Positions 26,153-34,094 of a DNA stretch of 34,764 nt are shown here, piece by piece (positions within the stretch are counted from its first letter, which is position 1; each line of letters begins with the position of its first letter). The DNA comes from Gloeocapsa sp. PCC 73106 (GTDB lineage Bacteria > Cyanobacteriota > Cyanobacteriia > Cyanobacteriales > Gloeocapsaceae): NCBI RefSeq assembly GCF_000332035.1, contig NZ_ALVY01000189.1, positions 1 through 34,764 of the forward strand. Reading direction: 5' to 3'. Both the position numbers and the translations under genes were made by a program. Below the pieces are notes generated by a model. It did not search any database. It saw nothing but the letters and a program-made list of their open reading frames with translations, and was not told the origin of the DNA.

Positions 26153-27553
26153 CTAACAACGCTTCAGACGGGTGAGCAGTAGAATGATTCTATCGATAGC
26201 TTTCTCTACGCTCTCTCCGGGTTGCTCAGACTGGTTAAGAATGATCGTGAATACCAATGGCTGATAATCCTGAGGGTAGAGATATCCAGATAGAGAAGCT
26301 ACGCCCGTAAGATAACCGCTCTTAGCCTGCAAATTTGGCTTACGCTCTAGATTCGACCATCTTGAGCTTAAAGTACCCGGGTTACCCGGTTGGGGAAGGG
26401 AATGGCGGTAAATTTCAGCGTAGGGAGATTGAGTCATTAAGCTCAGGGTTTGTACCAAAGCTTGGGGAGAAACTAAGTTATGGCGGGATAAACCCGAACC
26501 ATCAACCAATTGATAACTCTCGGGATTTACCCCTAATTCGGTTAAAATATCTTCAATCTTCTTACCAGATTCTTGTTCAAGAATTTTGAGCAAAGCTTCC
26601 GCGTATAAATTGTTACTCTCTTGATTAATTTTTGCGATCAGTTTTTCTATTGGGGGTGAGAGCAAAATAGTAAAAACTTCCCCCAGACTATCCGCCGTGA
26701 GAGATTGATCGCTTAATCTAGCTTCGGTGACTTTAATTTGTTCAACCAAAAACAAACGATAGAGAGATTCTAAAAAATAGCTACTTGGATCGGGTATCCC
26801 TAAACCCAGTGAGGAAGGTTTACCATCTCTAGGTAACTCTCCCGATACAGTTAGATCAGCATTTCCCCAAAGTCCGCTAATTTTGAGCTCTTGCTCGCCT
26901 TCAGTAGCTGTTTCAACGCTAAAAACGCGATTATGAACGCGCCATTGTCTCGCGGCTGTACTGTTGGACCATCTTAAGAGGGCGGGTTGATCTAGATCTT
27001 GGGGTAAAATTGTCAAAACTACCGTATTTTCATCCAGAATCAAACTGTTAACCCCGACAGCGTAGTAAAAATATAGATCAGAGAGTTCCCAGGTGGGATT
27101 AATCCCGGAATCCCTAAAATAACTGTCTTCAATTACTAACTCTTCGACAACATCCACACCCTGGAGTTTTAAATCTCTAGCTAGTTGTCTAAGGCGATCG
27201 CTACTTAGACTCGGATCCCCCCTACCCAATAAGCTCAATCGCTCTATATTGGGCATCTCTCCCTGAATATATACGGGAGTAGCAATCTGGTATTGAGGAC
27301 CTAATTCGAGTAAGGCCGCGGCTGTAGTTAATAATTTTAAACTGGAAGCGGGTAAAAAGTAACGCTCTTCATCAAGGTTATAGAGAGTTTCGCCAGAGTC
27401 TAGAGTTTGTACCAAAATACCCCAGCGCGATCGCCTCCATTCGGAACTTTCCACAACGCGATTAATTTCTTGTTCTAATTTAGAGACGCAGAGAGCTTCT
27501 GATTGGGCTTGAACTGGTAGGCTAAGCTGTATGAACAGTGATAGAAATAACAT
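26153..27553 (-). CDS. dacB: D-alanyl-D-alanine carboxypeptidase/endopeptidase (PBP4 type)
   Basis: 466 residues, peptidase family S13. An N-terminal signal peptide of about 17 residues ends at VQAQS. It trims and cleaves peptidoglycan peptides in the periplasm. The serine-enzyme motifs are present: S-x-x-K in PASSLKLL (Ser about 70), S-x-N in ESNNLYAEALLK and K-S-G (KTG variant) in LQAKSGYLTGVASLSGY. The insertion domain is of PBP4 class. The nucleotidyltransferase-like gene ends 8 bp upstream, so they may be co-transcribed; a broken copy of its 5' part lies at 28283-28428. Confidence 0.93.
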   Translation of the reverse strand: MLFLSLFIQLSLPVQAQSEALCVSKLEQEINRVVESSEWRRSRWGILVQTLDSGETLYNLDEERYFLPASSLKLLTTAAALLELGPQYQIATPVYIQGEMPNIERLSLLGRGDPSLSSDRLRQLARDLKLQGVDVVEELVIEDSYFRDSGINPTWELSDLYFYYAVGVNSLILDENTVVLTILPQDLDQPALLRWSNSTAARQWRVHNRVFSVETATEGEQELKISGLWGNADLTVSGELPRDGKPSSLGLGIPDPSSYFLESLYRLFLVEQIKVTEARLSDQSLTADSLGEVFTILLSPPIEKLIAKINQESNNLYAEALLKILEQESGKKIEDILTELGVNPESYQLVDGSGLSRHNLVSPQALVQTLSLMTQSPYAEIYRHSLPQPGNPGTLSSRWSNLERKPNLQAKSGYLTGVASLSGYLYPQDYQPLVFTIILNQSEQPGESVEKAIDRIILLLTRLKRC

Positions 27554-27561
27554 TATTTTTT

Positions 27562-28221
27562 TTAACGATCTAGATCTATACTTTTTCTCTGTTCACTTTG
27601 ATAAGTGTCCAAGGAAGCTCCCGACCATAATTCCATATATTTGTCTTGAACATAGGGGGATAAAGATTCCATAAAGTCCAAGGGCAAATCTAATACTTTT
27701 ATCATTTCTTGAACATCTCCTAAATCTTTAAAGCGTCCTGGATTACTAATCCCTGACGCTAATTTCATTTCTATAAGCTTTTCCAAATTTATTACTGGTA
27801 ACGAATCGATTTCTGTTAATACTTCTGTAGGATTTGGGAAACTTATGGGCTTTGGTTTACCGTCTCCTGGATATTCCCTCGTTACTAAAATTTCTATTCG
27901 CGTTTTCTTTGTATCATAAAATGTTTTTTTTGCTCCCAAAAATGCCGGTCTATATCCTAATCCTATTAACTCCCTAGTGAACCTCGCTAAATTTTCACCA
28001 TCCATTAATATATCAACATCGGTGGTTAATCGCTCATATCCATGTAAGTTTAAAGCAATACTTTCTACAAGACAATAATCTATTTTTTTTGACTTTAAAT
28101 TTCTATTTAGTTGGTTTATTGATTCCCATATATCACCTGCTATCATAAAATATAATCCTTGTTGCTTTTGCCAATCTTTTCTTTTTTCTGGTACTTTTAT
28201 ATTAAATGTTTTCTTACTCAT
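27562..28221 (-). CDS. Nucleotidyltransferase-fold protein (AbiEii-like)
   Basis: 219 residues. The polymerase-beta-like acidic pair is in RLTTDVDILMD (Asp68, Asp70), followed by the RFTRELIGLGYRP and RIEILVTREYPGDGKPKP segments typical of AbiEii/DUF6036-like nucleotidyltransferases. In most relatives the preceding strand reads VGGxAL; here it is LVESIALNLHGY, lacking the GG/GS usually needed for nucleotide binding, so activity is doubtful. The context (lower HIP1 content, between dacB and a dacB fragment) suggests it was inserted with a duplication. No antitoxin partner such as AbiEi is next to it. Confidence 0.65.
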   Translation of the reverse strand: MSKKTFNIKVPEKRKDWQKQQGLYFMIAGDIWESINQLNRNLKSKKIDYCLVESIALNLHGYERLTTDVDILMDGENLARFTRELIGLGYRPAFLGAKKTFYDTKKTRIEILVTREYPGDGKPKPISFPNPTEVLTEIDSLPVINLEKLIEMKLASGISNPGRFKDLGDVQEMIKVLDLPLDFMESLSPYVQDKYMELWSGASLDTYQSEQRKSIDLDR

Positions 28222-28282
28222 TATTAATTACAATAACTAACGAAATGATTTTAGCATAACTTCCAAACAGAAATGAACATCA

Positions 28283-28428
28283 GGGCAAAAAGTAACGCTT
28301 TCCAAAATACCCCAGGGCGATCGCGCAGCGCCACCGAAGGTGATCGCCTCCATTCGGGACTCTCCACGACGCGATTGATTTCTGATTCTAATTGAGAGTC
28401 TGATTGGGCTTGAACTGATAAACTAAGC
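28283..28428 (-). pseudogene. Broken partial copy of the dacB 5' region
   Basis: Read on the minus strand, the region encodes LSLSVQAQS, QLESEINRVVESPEWRRS, closely parallel to dacB residues from LSLPVQAQS to EQEINRVVESSEWRRS. It then continues with sequence matching dacB 27350-27366 and 27410-27430. Relative to dacB it lacks about 12 bp after the signal peptide, lacks about 43 bp further on, and has gained about 23 bp at the HIP1 site (the micro-element at 28317-28347), which shifts the frame. Aligned blocks are roughly 80-85% identical by eye. It is a decayed duplicate flanking the nucleotidyltransferase gene. Confidence 0.8.
28317..28347 (-). repeat. HIP1-bounded palindromic micro-element, copy 1
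   Basis: 31 bp, starting with GCGATCGC and ending with GATCGC. It contains the hairpin CACC-GAA-GGTG (28332-28342) and the palindrome GCGC-A-GCGC (28323-28331). The intact dacB counterpart (27424-27436) has a simple HIP1 octamer here, so about 23 bp were gained with a repeat of GATC at the edges. It is related to copy 2 at 29349-29383 in opposite orientation. Confidence 0.65.
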
Positions 28429-28568
28429 CACGTTAAGAAATATTTTAAAAATACTTGTACAGTTATATTTTGATATACTTAACTGAAAATTGAGGTGGAA
28501 TGGTCGTTTAAACCAATCAAGATCGCCCCATTATTTACTCTTGTTAACAAAAATTTGGAAACTTAAGT

Positions 28569-29180
28569 ATGACTGACAATGTGTTGCTAAAATCAATAGT
28601 ATCTGGTGCTTTCTTAACAGTAGGTTCTTGGCTATTAAGTATAAATACTGCGGAAGCGGCTACTTTTCGTTGGAGTTTTTCTAACGTTATTGGCGGTATA
28701 AATGGGACAGTTTCTGGTACTCTAGAAGTGCCAGAGGGTGACAGTGTTGCTGCTAGTTCGGTCATCCTAACATCTACTAGTAATCCAGTATTTGATTCTT
28801 TAGTAGGATTTGATTTTACAACCCTTTCTAATTTCGCTAACTCGTTTAATGTTAGTGGAAATAGTATAACGGCTGCACAATTTGCCACTGATTTTTTTGC
28901 TAATACCACCAATCTCAATCTGGAACTAAACTCACAAGAATTTGGAGATGACGATAGCCAAAATAACGGTTTGATTACTACCGCAGGAAACCCATTACAG
29001 GGTGTTTGTCCTGGTGAATGTATACAAACATCACAATTATTAGAGAGTAATTTAGGTCAAACTCAATTTGCTCCTACTTTTGAACCAATACCTGAACCTA
29101 TCACTATTTTAGGTTCACTGACAGCTTTAGGATTTGCTACGATAATGAAAAGCACGAAAAATAATCCAGCCAAGAGATAG
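28569..29180 (+). CDS. PEP-CTERM sorting-signal protein
   Basis: 203 residues. The signal peptide (hydrophobic core about 8-25, cleavage near AEA|ATF) and the C-terminal PEP-CTERM tripartite tail (PIPEPITILGSLTALGF, then basic MKSTKNNPAKR) mark it as an exosortase substrate, exported and processed at the membrane. The mature part (about 30-170) is Ser/Thr/Asn-rich and beta-rich with one Cys pair (GVCPGECIQ). It has no recognised enzymatic domain. Proteins of this type are often linked to exopolysaccharide. No exosortase is in the window. Confidence 0.85.
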   Translation: MTDNVLLKSIVSGAFLTVGSWLLSINTAEAATFRWSFSNVIGGINGTVSGTLEVPEGDSVAASSVILTSTSNPVFDSLVGFDFTTLSNFANSFNVSGNSITAAQFATDFFANTTNLNLELNSQEFGDDDSQNNGLITTAGNPLQGVCPGECIQTSQLLESNLGQTQFAPTFEPIPEPITILGSLTALGFATIMKSTKNNPAKR

Positions 29181-29196
29181 ACTTAGTTCAGGAATC

Positions 29197-29490
29197 TCAG
29201 TTAATACCTGAGTCAGTGGGTTTTCCTACCTTTAAATCATTGCTCAGGTAGATGTCAATAGCATGACGAGTCTCACGCAGAGCTTTGTGATCAAAGTGTG
29301 GGGTAAACTGAATTTGTCCTGCGAGATTGAGAAGATTTTGCTGGCGACGCGATCACTGAAAGTGGCGCGCAAGGCGCGATCGCACAAGCTCTTGCAAAGC
29401 GAGTTTAATTAGTTCTTCTCGAGTAGTAATGTTGGTGAGTTGGAGGGCTTCACTGATAAGGGATTCGTCAAGATTGAGGGTAATTTGCAT
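29197..29490 (-). pseudogene. VapB-type antitoxin interrupted by a 27-bp insertion
   Basis: From the ATG at 29490, 45 codons read MQITLNLDESLISEALQL and TNITTREELIKLALQELVRS, a typical VapB start, then a TGA at 29353. The same frame continues after the stop as SRRQQNLLNLAGQIQF and TPHFDHKALRETRHA to a TGA at 29197-29199, the normal VapB C-terminus. The stop and nine extra codons come exactly from the micro-element at 29349-29383. Removing 27 bp between its two GATCGCG copies rejoins ...ELVRS|RRQQN... in frame, giving 88 residues. No VapC partner follows; the convergent PEP-CTERM gene ends at 29180. An orphan, disrupted antitoxin. Confidence 0.8.
29349..29383 (+). repeat. HIP1-bounded palindromic micro-element, copy 2
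   Basis: 35 bp, starting with GCGATC and ending with GCGATCGC. It has the hairpin CACT-GAA-AGTG (29354-29364) and the palindrome GCGC-N5-GCGC (29365-29377). It shares with copy 1 (reverse complemented) GCGATCAC, GTGGCGC and GCGATCGC in the same order. The hairpin stem differs by a compensating pair (C-G in copy 1, T-A here). Inserted in vapB, where it adds 27 bp and an in-frame stop. Confidence 0.65.
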
Positions 29491-29581
29491 AGTGGTATAA
29501 TAGCTCTTGAAGCAGTTCGTTTTAGTGTAGCTAAATCTTGTTAAAATTAGTTATTACCATAAAATTAAGCACAAAATTACT

Positions 29582-29791
29582 GTGAACAGCGACGAATTAG
29601 CGAAATATATTGAAGCTACAGATGGACTGAGTAAACCATGGTTACTGATTCAGTTGAGACTCAAAAAAATCACCGAAAATCGCCATAACCTCTCTGAGGA
29701 GGAATACATGGGCAAAATATCCGAAATTCACCAAGACTTAATGAATCTGGGTGAATGGTGGGTAGGTAGAGAAGAGGAACTTTTTGGTTAA
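29582..29791 (+). CDS. Small hypothetical protein (69 aa)
   Basis: GTG start (GTG AAC AGC). It is mostly helical and acidic, with two Trp-rich spots (SKPWLLIQLRL and LGEWWVGREEELFG). No signal peptide and no known motif. It looks like a real small cyanobacterial gene by its composition and its overlap (4 bp) with the convergent phoU end, but the function is unknown. Confidence 0.55.
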   Translation: MNSDELAKYIEATDGLSKPWLLIQLRLKKITENRHNLSEEEYMGKISEIHQDLMNLGEWWVGREEELFG

Positions 29792-30459
29792 GGACGGTGA
29801 CCTGTCACAATATAGTTTACTCTCTGACCAATATTAGTGGCGTGATCCGCCATGCGTTCTAGGTGTCGAATTACCAAAGTCAGGAGTAAAATCGGCTCAA
29901 TCGAGCCTTTGATATCTCTTTGATAAGCTAGTTGCTGATAGAGAAACTCATAGGCATCATCTACGATATCATCTAATTGTTTAACCTTTAATCCTGTGGT
30001 AGCATCCAAGTTAGCTAGAGCGCTCAAGCTAGTTGCCAACATATGTTGAGCGTGATGGGACATATTTTTGACTTGTTCCAAGCACGGATGAGGAGGATAG
30101 ACAAAAAGCTTAACAGCAATTTCTGTCAGATCTTTAGCGTAGTCACCAATTCTTTCTAAATCTCTAACTAATTGCATCGAAGCGCTCAGTATACGCAAAT
30201 CTTGAGCTATAGGTGCTTGTACGGTCATGATCGCCGCGCAATCTAACTCAATTTTACGATAGTAAGCGTCTATTTCCTTGTCTAATCTGATAACTTGTTC
30301 CGTCGCTTTTAAATGACCCTCAAATAGACATTGATGACTCAAACGAAAAGATTGTTCTACCAGAGTTCCCATGCGTAAAACATCCTGTTCCACTCGTCTT
30401 AGACAACGTTCAAGTGGAGTTGTTACACTGACATTTCTTTTATAGTAAGGATTGATCAC
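29788..30459 (-). CDS. phoU: PhoU phosphate-signalling regulator (SphU)
   Basis: 223 residues from GTG. It consists of two repeats of a three-helix bundle with the metal-binding PhoU signatures (VIRLDKEIDAYYRKIELDCAAIM..., key part DKEIDAYYRKIE; RDLERIGDYAKDLTEIAVK; RHLERMADHATNIGQRV). PhoU keeps the phosphate two-component kinase off when phosphate is plentiful; the Synechocystis orthologue SphU acts on SphS. Here it lies just downstream of sphR-sphS in the same direction, fitting one phosphate-sensing unit, although a 118-bp gap with a G-rich repeat separates it. Confidence 0.92.
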   Translation of the reverse strand: MINPYYKRNVSVTTPLERCLRRVEQDVLRMGTLVEQSFRLSHQCLFEGHLKATEQVIRLDKEIDAYYRKIELDCAAIMTVQAPIAQDLRILSASMQLVRDLERIGDYAKDLTEIAVKLFVYPPHPCLEQVKNMSHHAQHMLATSLSALANLDATTGLKVKQLDDIVDDAYEFLYQQLAYQRDIKGSIEPILLLTLVIRHLERMADHATNIGQRVNYIVTGHRP

Positions 30460-30515
30460 GAAGGCTTTTAATAGGTAGCCAATAATAACAATTATAGCGC
30501 GGAGCCCACCTTAAA

Positions 30516-30540
30516 GGGGAAAGGGGAAAGGGGAAGGGGG
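30516..30540 (+). repeat. G-tract repeat, potential G-quadruplex
   Basis: Four G tracts (30516-30519, 30523-30526, 30530-30533, 30536-30540) are spaced by AAA, AAA and AA: an (AAAGGGG)-type short tandem repeat that meets the G-quadruplex rule on the plus strand. It lies between sphS and phoU, which are transcribed from the minus strand, so the RNA would be C-rich and the quadruplex would be on the template strand. Confidence 0.75.
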
Positions 30541-30577
30541 AAAGGTTTAACCTCACTCCTAACAACTGCTTTATATC

Positions 30578-31813
30578 TTACTTTTTTTGAGGTAGAGTTA
30601 ATTGTAGCCAAGCACCACCAGTTTCGGGGTGATTGTTCGCCTTGACATCCCCTCCGTGGGCTTTCATAATTTGTTGAACGATGTTTAACCCTAAACCGCT
30701 TCCCCCTGATTCTCGCGATCGCGAAGGATCTGAACGGTAAAGTCTCTCAAAAACATAGGGTAAACCTTGTGGGGAAAATCCCGAACCCGAGTCAATCACG
30801 TCTATTTTCAAGTAATTATCAATTATCTTAACAATTACTTGTATTTTTTTATGACTGTAACTATTCTTAATACTATTATCAAATAAATTCATAAAAACTT
30901 GTATAAGACGACAGCGGTCGCCTTCTATACTACTAGCTTCTGGTCCCTGATAATCTAGTTCTAAGTACTTTTTATTAGCTAAAGGTTCCAGACTAGACCA
31001 ACTTTCTAAAATCACTTCTCTGAGATCAAATAATTGATAATTCAGATGTTGAGTGGGATTTTCATTAATCTGACTTATTTCTAACCATTGTTGTACTAAT
31101 TGAATTAAACGTTGAGTTTCTTGATGCATTTTTTGTACCCAACGTTTCTCGGGATTTTCTAAACGTTTTTCTAAAGCTTCAGTTACTAGCGCCATAGAAG
31201 TTAGAGGGGTTCTCAACTCATGAGTTAAATCAGCAAAAGTCTGTTCACGCATACGTGCTTCTGCGGTAACTGTTTCTACATTTTCGATAAACACCCCCAC
31301 TTCTCCTGCTAACAAGGGAAAGCTATAACCTTTTAAAGTTATTGATTGCATATTATTCTCAAAATCTTTAGGATAAAATTCCCAGGTTTGAGTCAAATTT
31401 TCTTGAGATTGACGAGTACGTTGAATTAATTGATCTAACTCATAAGAACGAACTAATTCCAATAATAAACGCAGTTGAGTTGGTTGCCAATCTAAAATCT
31501 TAAGAATTTCTTGCGCTTTGAAATTACACCAGAGGAGTTGATTTTCTTGATCAACCTGTAGATAACCCAGGGGAATTTCATTTAATAAATCTTCCCAAAC
31601 TACTAATTGTTGTCTTTGCTGTTCTAATAAATCTTGTAACTGCAGGATTTCTCTACGAATCTTAGATGTCAGAGGTAAAGATACCTCGTTGTTACCCCGA
31701 TAAGATAACAGGGTTAAAATCTCTTGTAAACGAAATTTAAATTGACGTTGTTTTTGATAGTATATTCCCAGACCACAACATAATCCTAGTAAAAATGTGA
31801 TTAGGGGTATCAT
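30578..31813 (-). CDS. sphS: Phosphate sensor histidine kinase (SphS)
   Basis: 411 residues. One N-terminal hydrophobic helix (residues 2-18), a linker, a PAS-like domain (about 70-180), then the HisKA domain with DLTHELRTPLTS (His198) and the ATPase domain: N box (MNLFDNSIKNS), G1 (DVIDSGSGF), F box (VFERLYRSD) and G2 (GGSGLGLNIV). The same layout as Synechocystis SphS, the kinase for the Pho regulon, where the N-terminal hydrophobic region is needed for PhoU control. Starts 10 bp after the sphR stop and is therefore co-transcribed. Confidence 0.9.
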   Translation of the reverse strand: MIPLITFLLGLCCGLGIYYQKQRQFKFRLQEILTLLSYRGNNEVSLPLTSKIRREILQLQDLLEQQRQQLVVWEDLLNEIPLGYLQVDQENQLLWCNFKAQEILKILDWQPTQLRLLLELVRSYELDQLIQRTRQSQENLTQTWEFYPKDFENNMQSITLKGYSFPLLAGEVGVFIENVETVTAEARMREQTFADLTHELRTPLTSMALVTEALEKRLENPEKRWVQKMHQETQRLIQLVQQWLEISQINENPTQHLNYQLFDLREVILESWSSLEPLANKKYLELDYQGPEASSIEGDRCRLIQVFMNLFDNSIKNSYSHKKIQVIVKIIDNYLKIDVIDSGSGFSPQGLPYVFERLYRSDPSRSRESGGSGLGLNIVQQIMKAHGGDVKANNHPETGGAWLQLTLPQKK

Positions 31814-31822
31814 TTATTAGGA

Positions 31823-32575
31823 TTATCCAAAGCGATAACCAAAGCCACGCACAGTAATTAAGTATTCTGGTTGACTTGGGTCTTTTTCGAGTTTTTCTCG
31901 TAACCAACGAATATGCACGTCCACGGTTTTAGTATCTCCTAAAAAATCGGGTTCCCAAACTTGCTCAATTAGTTGTTCCCTGGACCAAACTCGCCGCGGA
32001 TAACTCATAAACAATTCTAGCAAGCGAAACTCTTTAGGAGAGAGATTAATTTCTAGATCGCGCACCAAGACACGACATTCTTGGGAAAATAGAGTGACAT
32101 CGCGAAATTGTCGCATGGGAGATTTAGGGACAGCACCATAACGCTGACGACGAATTAAAGCCGCACAACGAGCGATCAACTCGCGCATACTAAAAGGTTT
32201 AGTTAGATAATCATCAGCACCTATTTCTAAACCTAGAACGCGATCGCTCTCGCTAGCTTTAGCGCTTAGAATTAAAATAGGCACAATACTACCCTGATAT
32301 CGAAGTACGCGACAGATATCTAAACCGTTGACAAAAGGAAGCATCAAATCTAGGACTATCAAATCCAAATTTAGGTCTCCTGTAGTTACCTCTGGACTTT
32401 GGAGTAGATCGAGGGCCTTGCGACCATCGTGGGCTACAACAACTTCGTAACCCTCTTCTTCCAAAGCCAATATGACCATATCTCGGATTAACTCTTCATC
32501 CTCTACTAGGAGTACGCGATTCGTGAGAGTTAAGGAGCTGTTAGTAGTTTGTTTGGAAAGCTCAAGAGATAACAT
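31823..32575 (-). CDS. sphR: Phosphate response regulator (SphR, PhoB type)
   Basis: 250 residues. Receiver domain (about 20-140) with acidic pair VEDEE (Asp26, Glu27), phosphoacceptor Asp76 in IVLDLMLP and Lys in LTKPFSMREL. The OmpR/PhoB winged helix (about 155-250) contains LSPKEFRLLELFMSYP, TVDVHIRWLREKLE and ITVRGFGYRFG. Pairing with SphS and PhoU identifies it as the phosphate regulator. No ribosome-binding site precedes its ATG; instead an upstream small ORF with a good one overlaps the start. No clear Pho box was seen upstream. Confidence 0.9.
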   Translation of the reverse strand: MLSLELSKQTTNSSLTLTNRVLLVEDEELIRDMVILALEEEGYEVVVAHDGRKALDLLQSPEVTTGDLNLDLIVLDLMLPFVNGLDICRVLRYQGSIVPILILSAKASESDRVLGLEIGADDYLTKPFSMRELIARCAALIRRQRYGAVPKSPMRQFRDVTLFSQECRVLVRDLEINLSPKEFRLLELFMSYPRRVWSREQLIEQVWEPDFLGDTKTVDVHIRWLREKLEKDPSQPEYLITVRGFGYRFG

Positions 32576-32643
32576 AGATATATACCTAGATTAGGTTTAC
32601 TGTCATCAAATATACCAACAACTGGCAATTTTGATACTGACAT
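32530..32643 (-). CDS. Candidate 37-codon upstream ORF overlapping the sphR start
   Basis: The ATG at 32643 is preceded by GAGGAG 5 bases upstream, the best ribosome-binding site in the region. It reads MSVSKLPVVGIFDDSKPNLG, IYLCYLLSFPNKLLTAP and stops at 32530, out of frame with and overlapping the first 15 codons of sphR. It could couple or restrict sphR translation. It is speculative: the sequence matches no known peptide. Confidence 0.3.
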   Translation of the reverse strand: MSVSKLPVVGIFDDSKPNLGIYLCYLLSFPNKLLTAP

Positions 32644-32683
32644 TTTACTCCTCAAACCAGAGGGTATCATGTCAGCAGAGTTA

Positions 32684-34078
32684 CTAAAATTCAGCACTCA
32701 AGGGTGTGCGAGGAAAGGGGATCACATCTCTGATGTTGCCCATCCCTGTCATAAATTGTACCAATCTTTCAAAGCCCAGACCAAAACCCGCGTGAGGAAC
32801 CGTCCCATAGCGACGCAAATCCAGATACCACCAGAGTTCTTCTGGAGACATTCCCTGGGCTTGAATACGTCTTTCTAAGACTTCTAGACGTTCTTCTCTT
32901 TGAGATCCACCGATAATTTCCCCAATTTTAGGCGCCAGGACGTCCATCGCGGCTACTGTTTGGAGGTCGTCATTAAGACGCATATAAAAAGCTTTGATGT
33001 TCGCTGGATAATCGGTAACGATTACGGGCTTTTTAAATAGTTCTTCCGCGAGATAACGCTCGTGTTCCGATTGTAGATCTACGCCCCAATCTACGGGATA
33101 TTCAAACTTGCGTCCAGCTTTAGCGAGAAGGGCGATCGCTTCGGTATAAGTAATCCGCTCAAACTGATTATTAATAATATTCTCCGCGGTGGCTAATACG
33201 GTTTGATCGATGCGTTGATTAAAAAACTCCAGATCTTCGAGACACTGCTCGAGTACGGTTTTAAAAATATGCTTGAGAAAAGCTTCAGCTAAATCTTGAT
33301 TCCCTAGAAGATCGCAAAAAGCCATCTCTGGTTCCACCATCCAAAATTCTGCCAGATGTCTGGAGGTATTGGAATTTTCAGCGCGAAAAGTAGGACCAAA
33401 AGTATATACCTGAGAAAAAGTACAAGCCATCACCTCTGCTTGTAATTGTCCACTGACGGTTAAATAAGCGTGACGTCCAAAAAAATCTTGACTATAGTCA
33501 ACTTCCTGGTGGTTTTCAGTTTTAGGAAGGTTATTTAAATCTAAACTGGTGACGGTGAATAACTCTCCTGCACCCTCGCAGTCGTTAGCGGTAATAATGG
33601 GGGTATGAATCCACAGGAAACCCCGTGACTGGAAAAACTGGTGAATAGCGTTAGCACAGGCGTTACGTACGCGCATCACCGCACCTAAGCTATTGGTACG
33701 CGTGCGCAAATGTCCCATAGTGCGCAGAAACTCGAAAGAATGACGTTTTTTCTGTAAGGGATAGGTTTCGGGGTTAGAAGCGCCGTAAATTTCTATTGCT
33801 GTGGCTTTGAGTTCGATTTTTTGTTCTTTTCCGGGAGATGCTACTAATTCACCCTTGATTCCTACTGCAGCACCTAAGGTCAATTGTTTGACCAGGTTAG
33901 TGTAATCTGGCAGTCCAGACTCTAAAATAACTTGTAGATTGCTCAAACAGGAACCATCATTAACTTCGAGGAAAGTAAAATCTTTTAATTCTCGTTTGGT
34001 ACGAATCCAACCGTTGATCAGGACGTTCGTTCCTGGTTGACCTTGTTGTAAAATTTCGACTATTCTTGGTGTATGCAT
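32684..34078 (-). CDS. asnS: Asparaginyl-tRNA synthetase
   Basis: 464 residues from the ATG at 34078 ([10 protein letters not shown]); an adjacent TTG one codon upstream is unlikely. It charges tRNA-Asn. The N-terminal OB-fold anticodon-binding domain ([18 protein letters not shown]) is followed by the class II core: [16 protein letters not shown], motif 2 [20 protein letters not shown], and motif 3 [12 protein letters not shown] followed by [15 protein letters not shown]. Ends 108 bp before sphR on the same strand. Confidence 0.97.
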   Translation of the reverse strand: MHTPRIVEILQQGQPGTNVLINGWIRTKRELKDFTFLEVNDGSCLSNLQVILESGLPDYTNLVKQLTLGAAVGIKGELVASPGKEQKIELKATAIEIYGASNPETYPLQKKRHSFEFLRTMGHLRTRTNSLGAVMRVRNACANAIHQFFQSRGFLWIHTPIITANDCEGAGELFTVTSLDLNNLPKTENHQEVDYSQDFFGRHAYLTVSGQLQAEVMACTFSQVYTFGPTFRAENSNTSRHLAEFWMVEPEMAFCDLLGNQDLAEAFLKHIFKTVLEQCLEDLEFFNQRIDQTVLATAENIINNQFERITYTEAIALLAKAGRKFEYPVDWGVDLQSEHERYLAEELFKKPVIVTDYPANIKAFYMRLNDDLQTVAAMDVLAPKIGEIIGGSQREERLEVLERRIQAQGMSPEELWWYLDLRRYGTVPHAGFGLGFERLVQFMTGMGNIRDVIPFPRTPLSAEF

Positions 34079-34094
34079 CAATGACTATGTTCTT

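Noticed and set aside
30511-30547. Could the regularly spaced G tracts be a CRISPR array?
   Set aside because: The units are 7 bp with no spacers; they are simple tandem repeats. No CRISPR array or cas gene is seen in the window.
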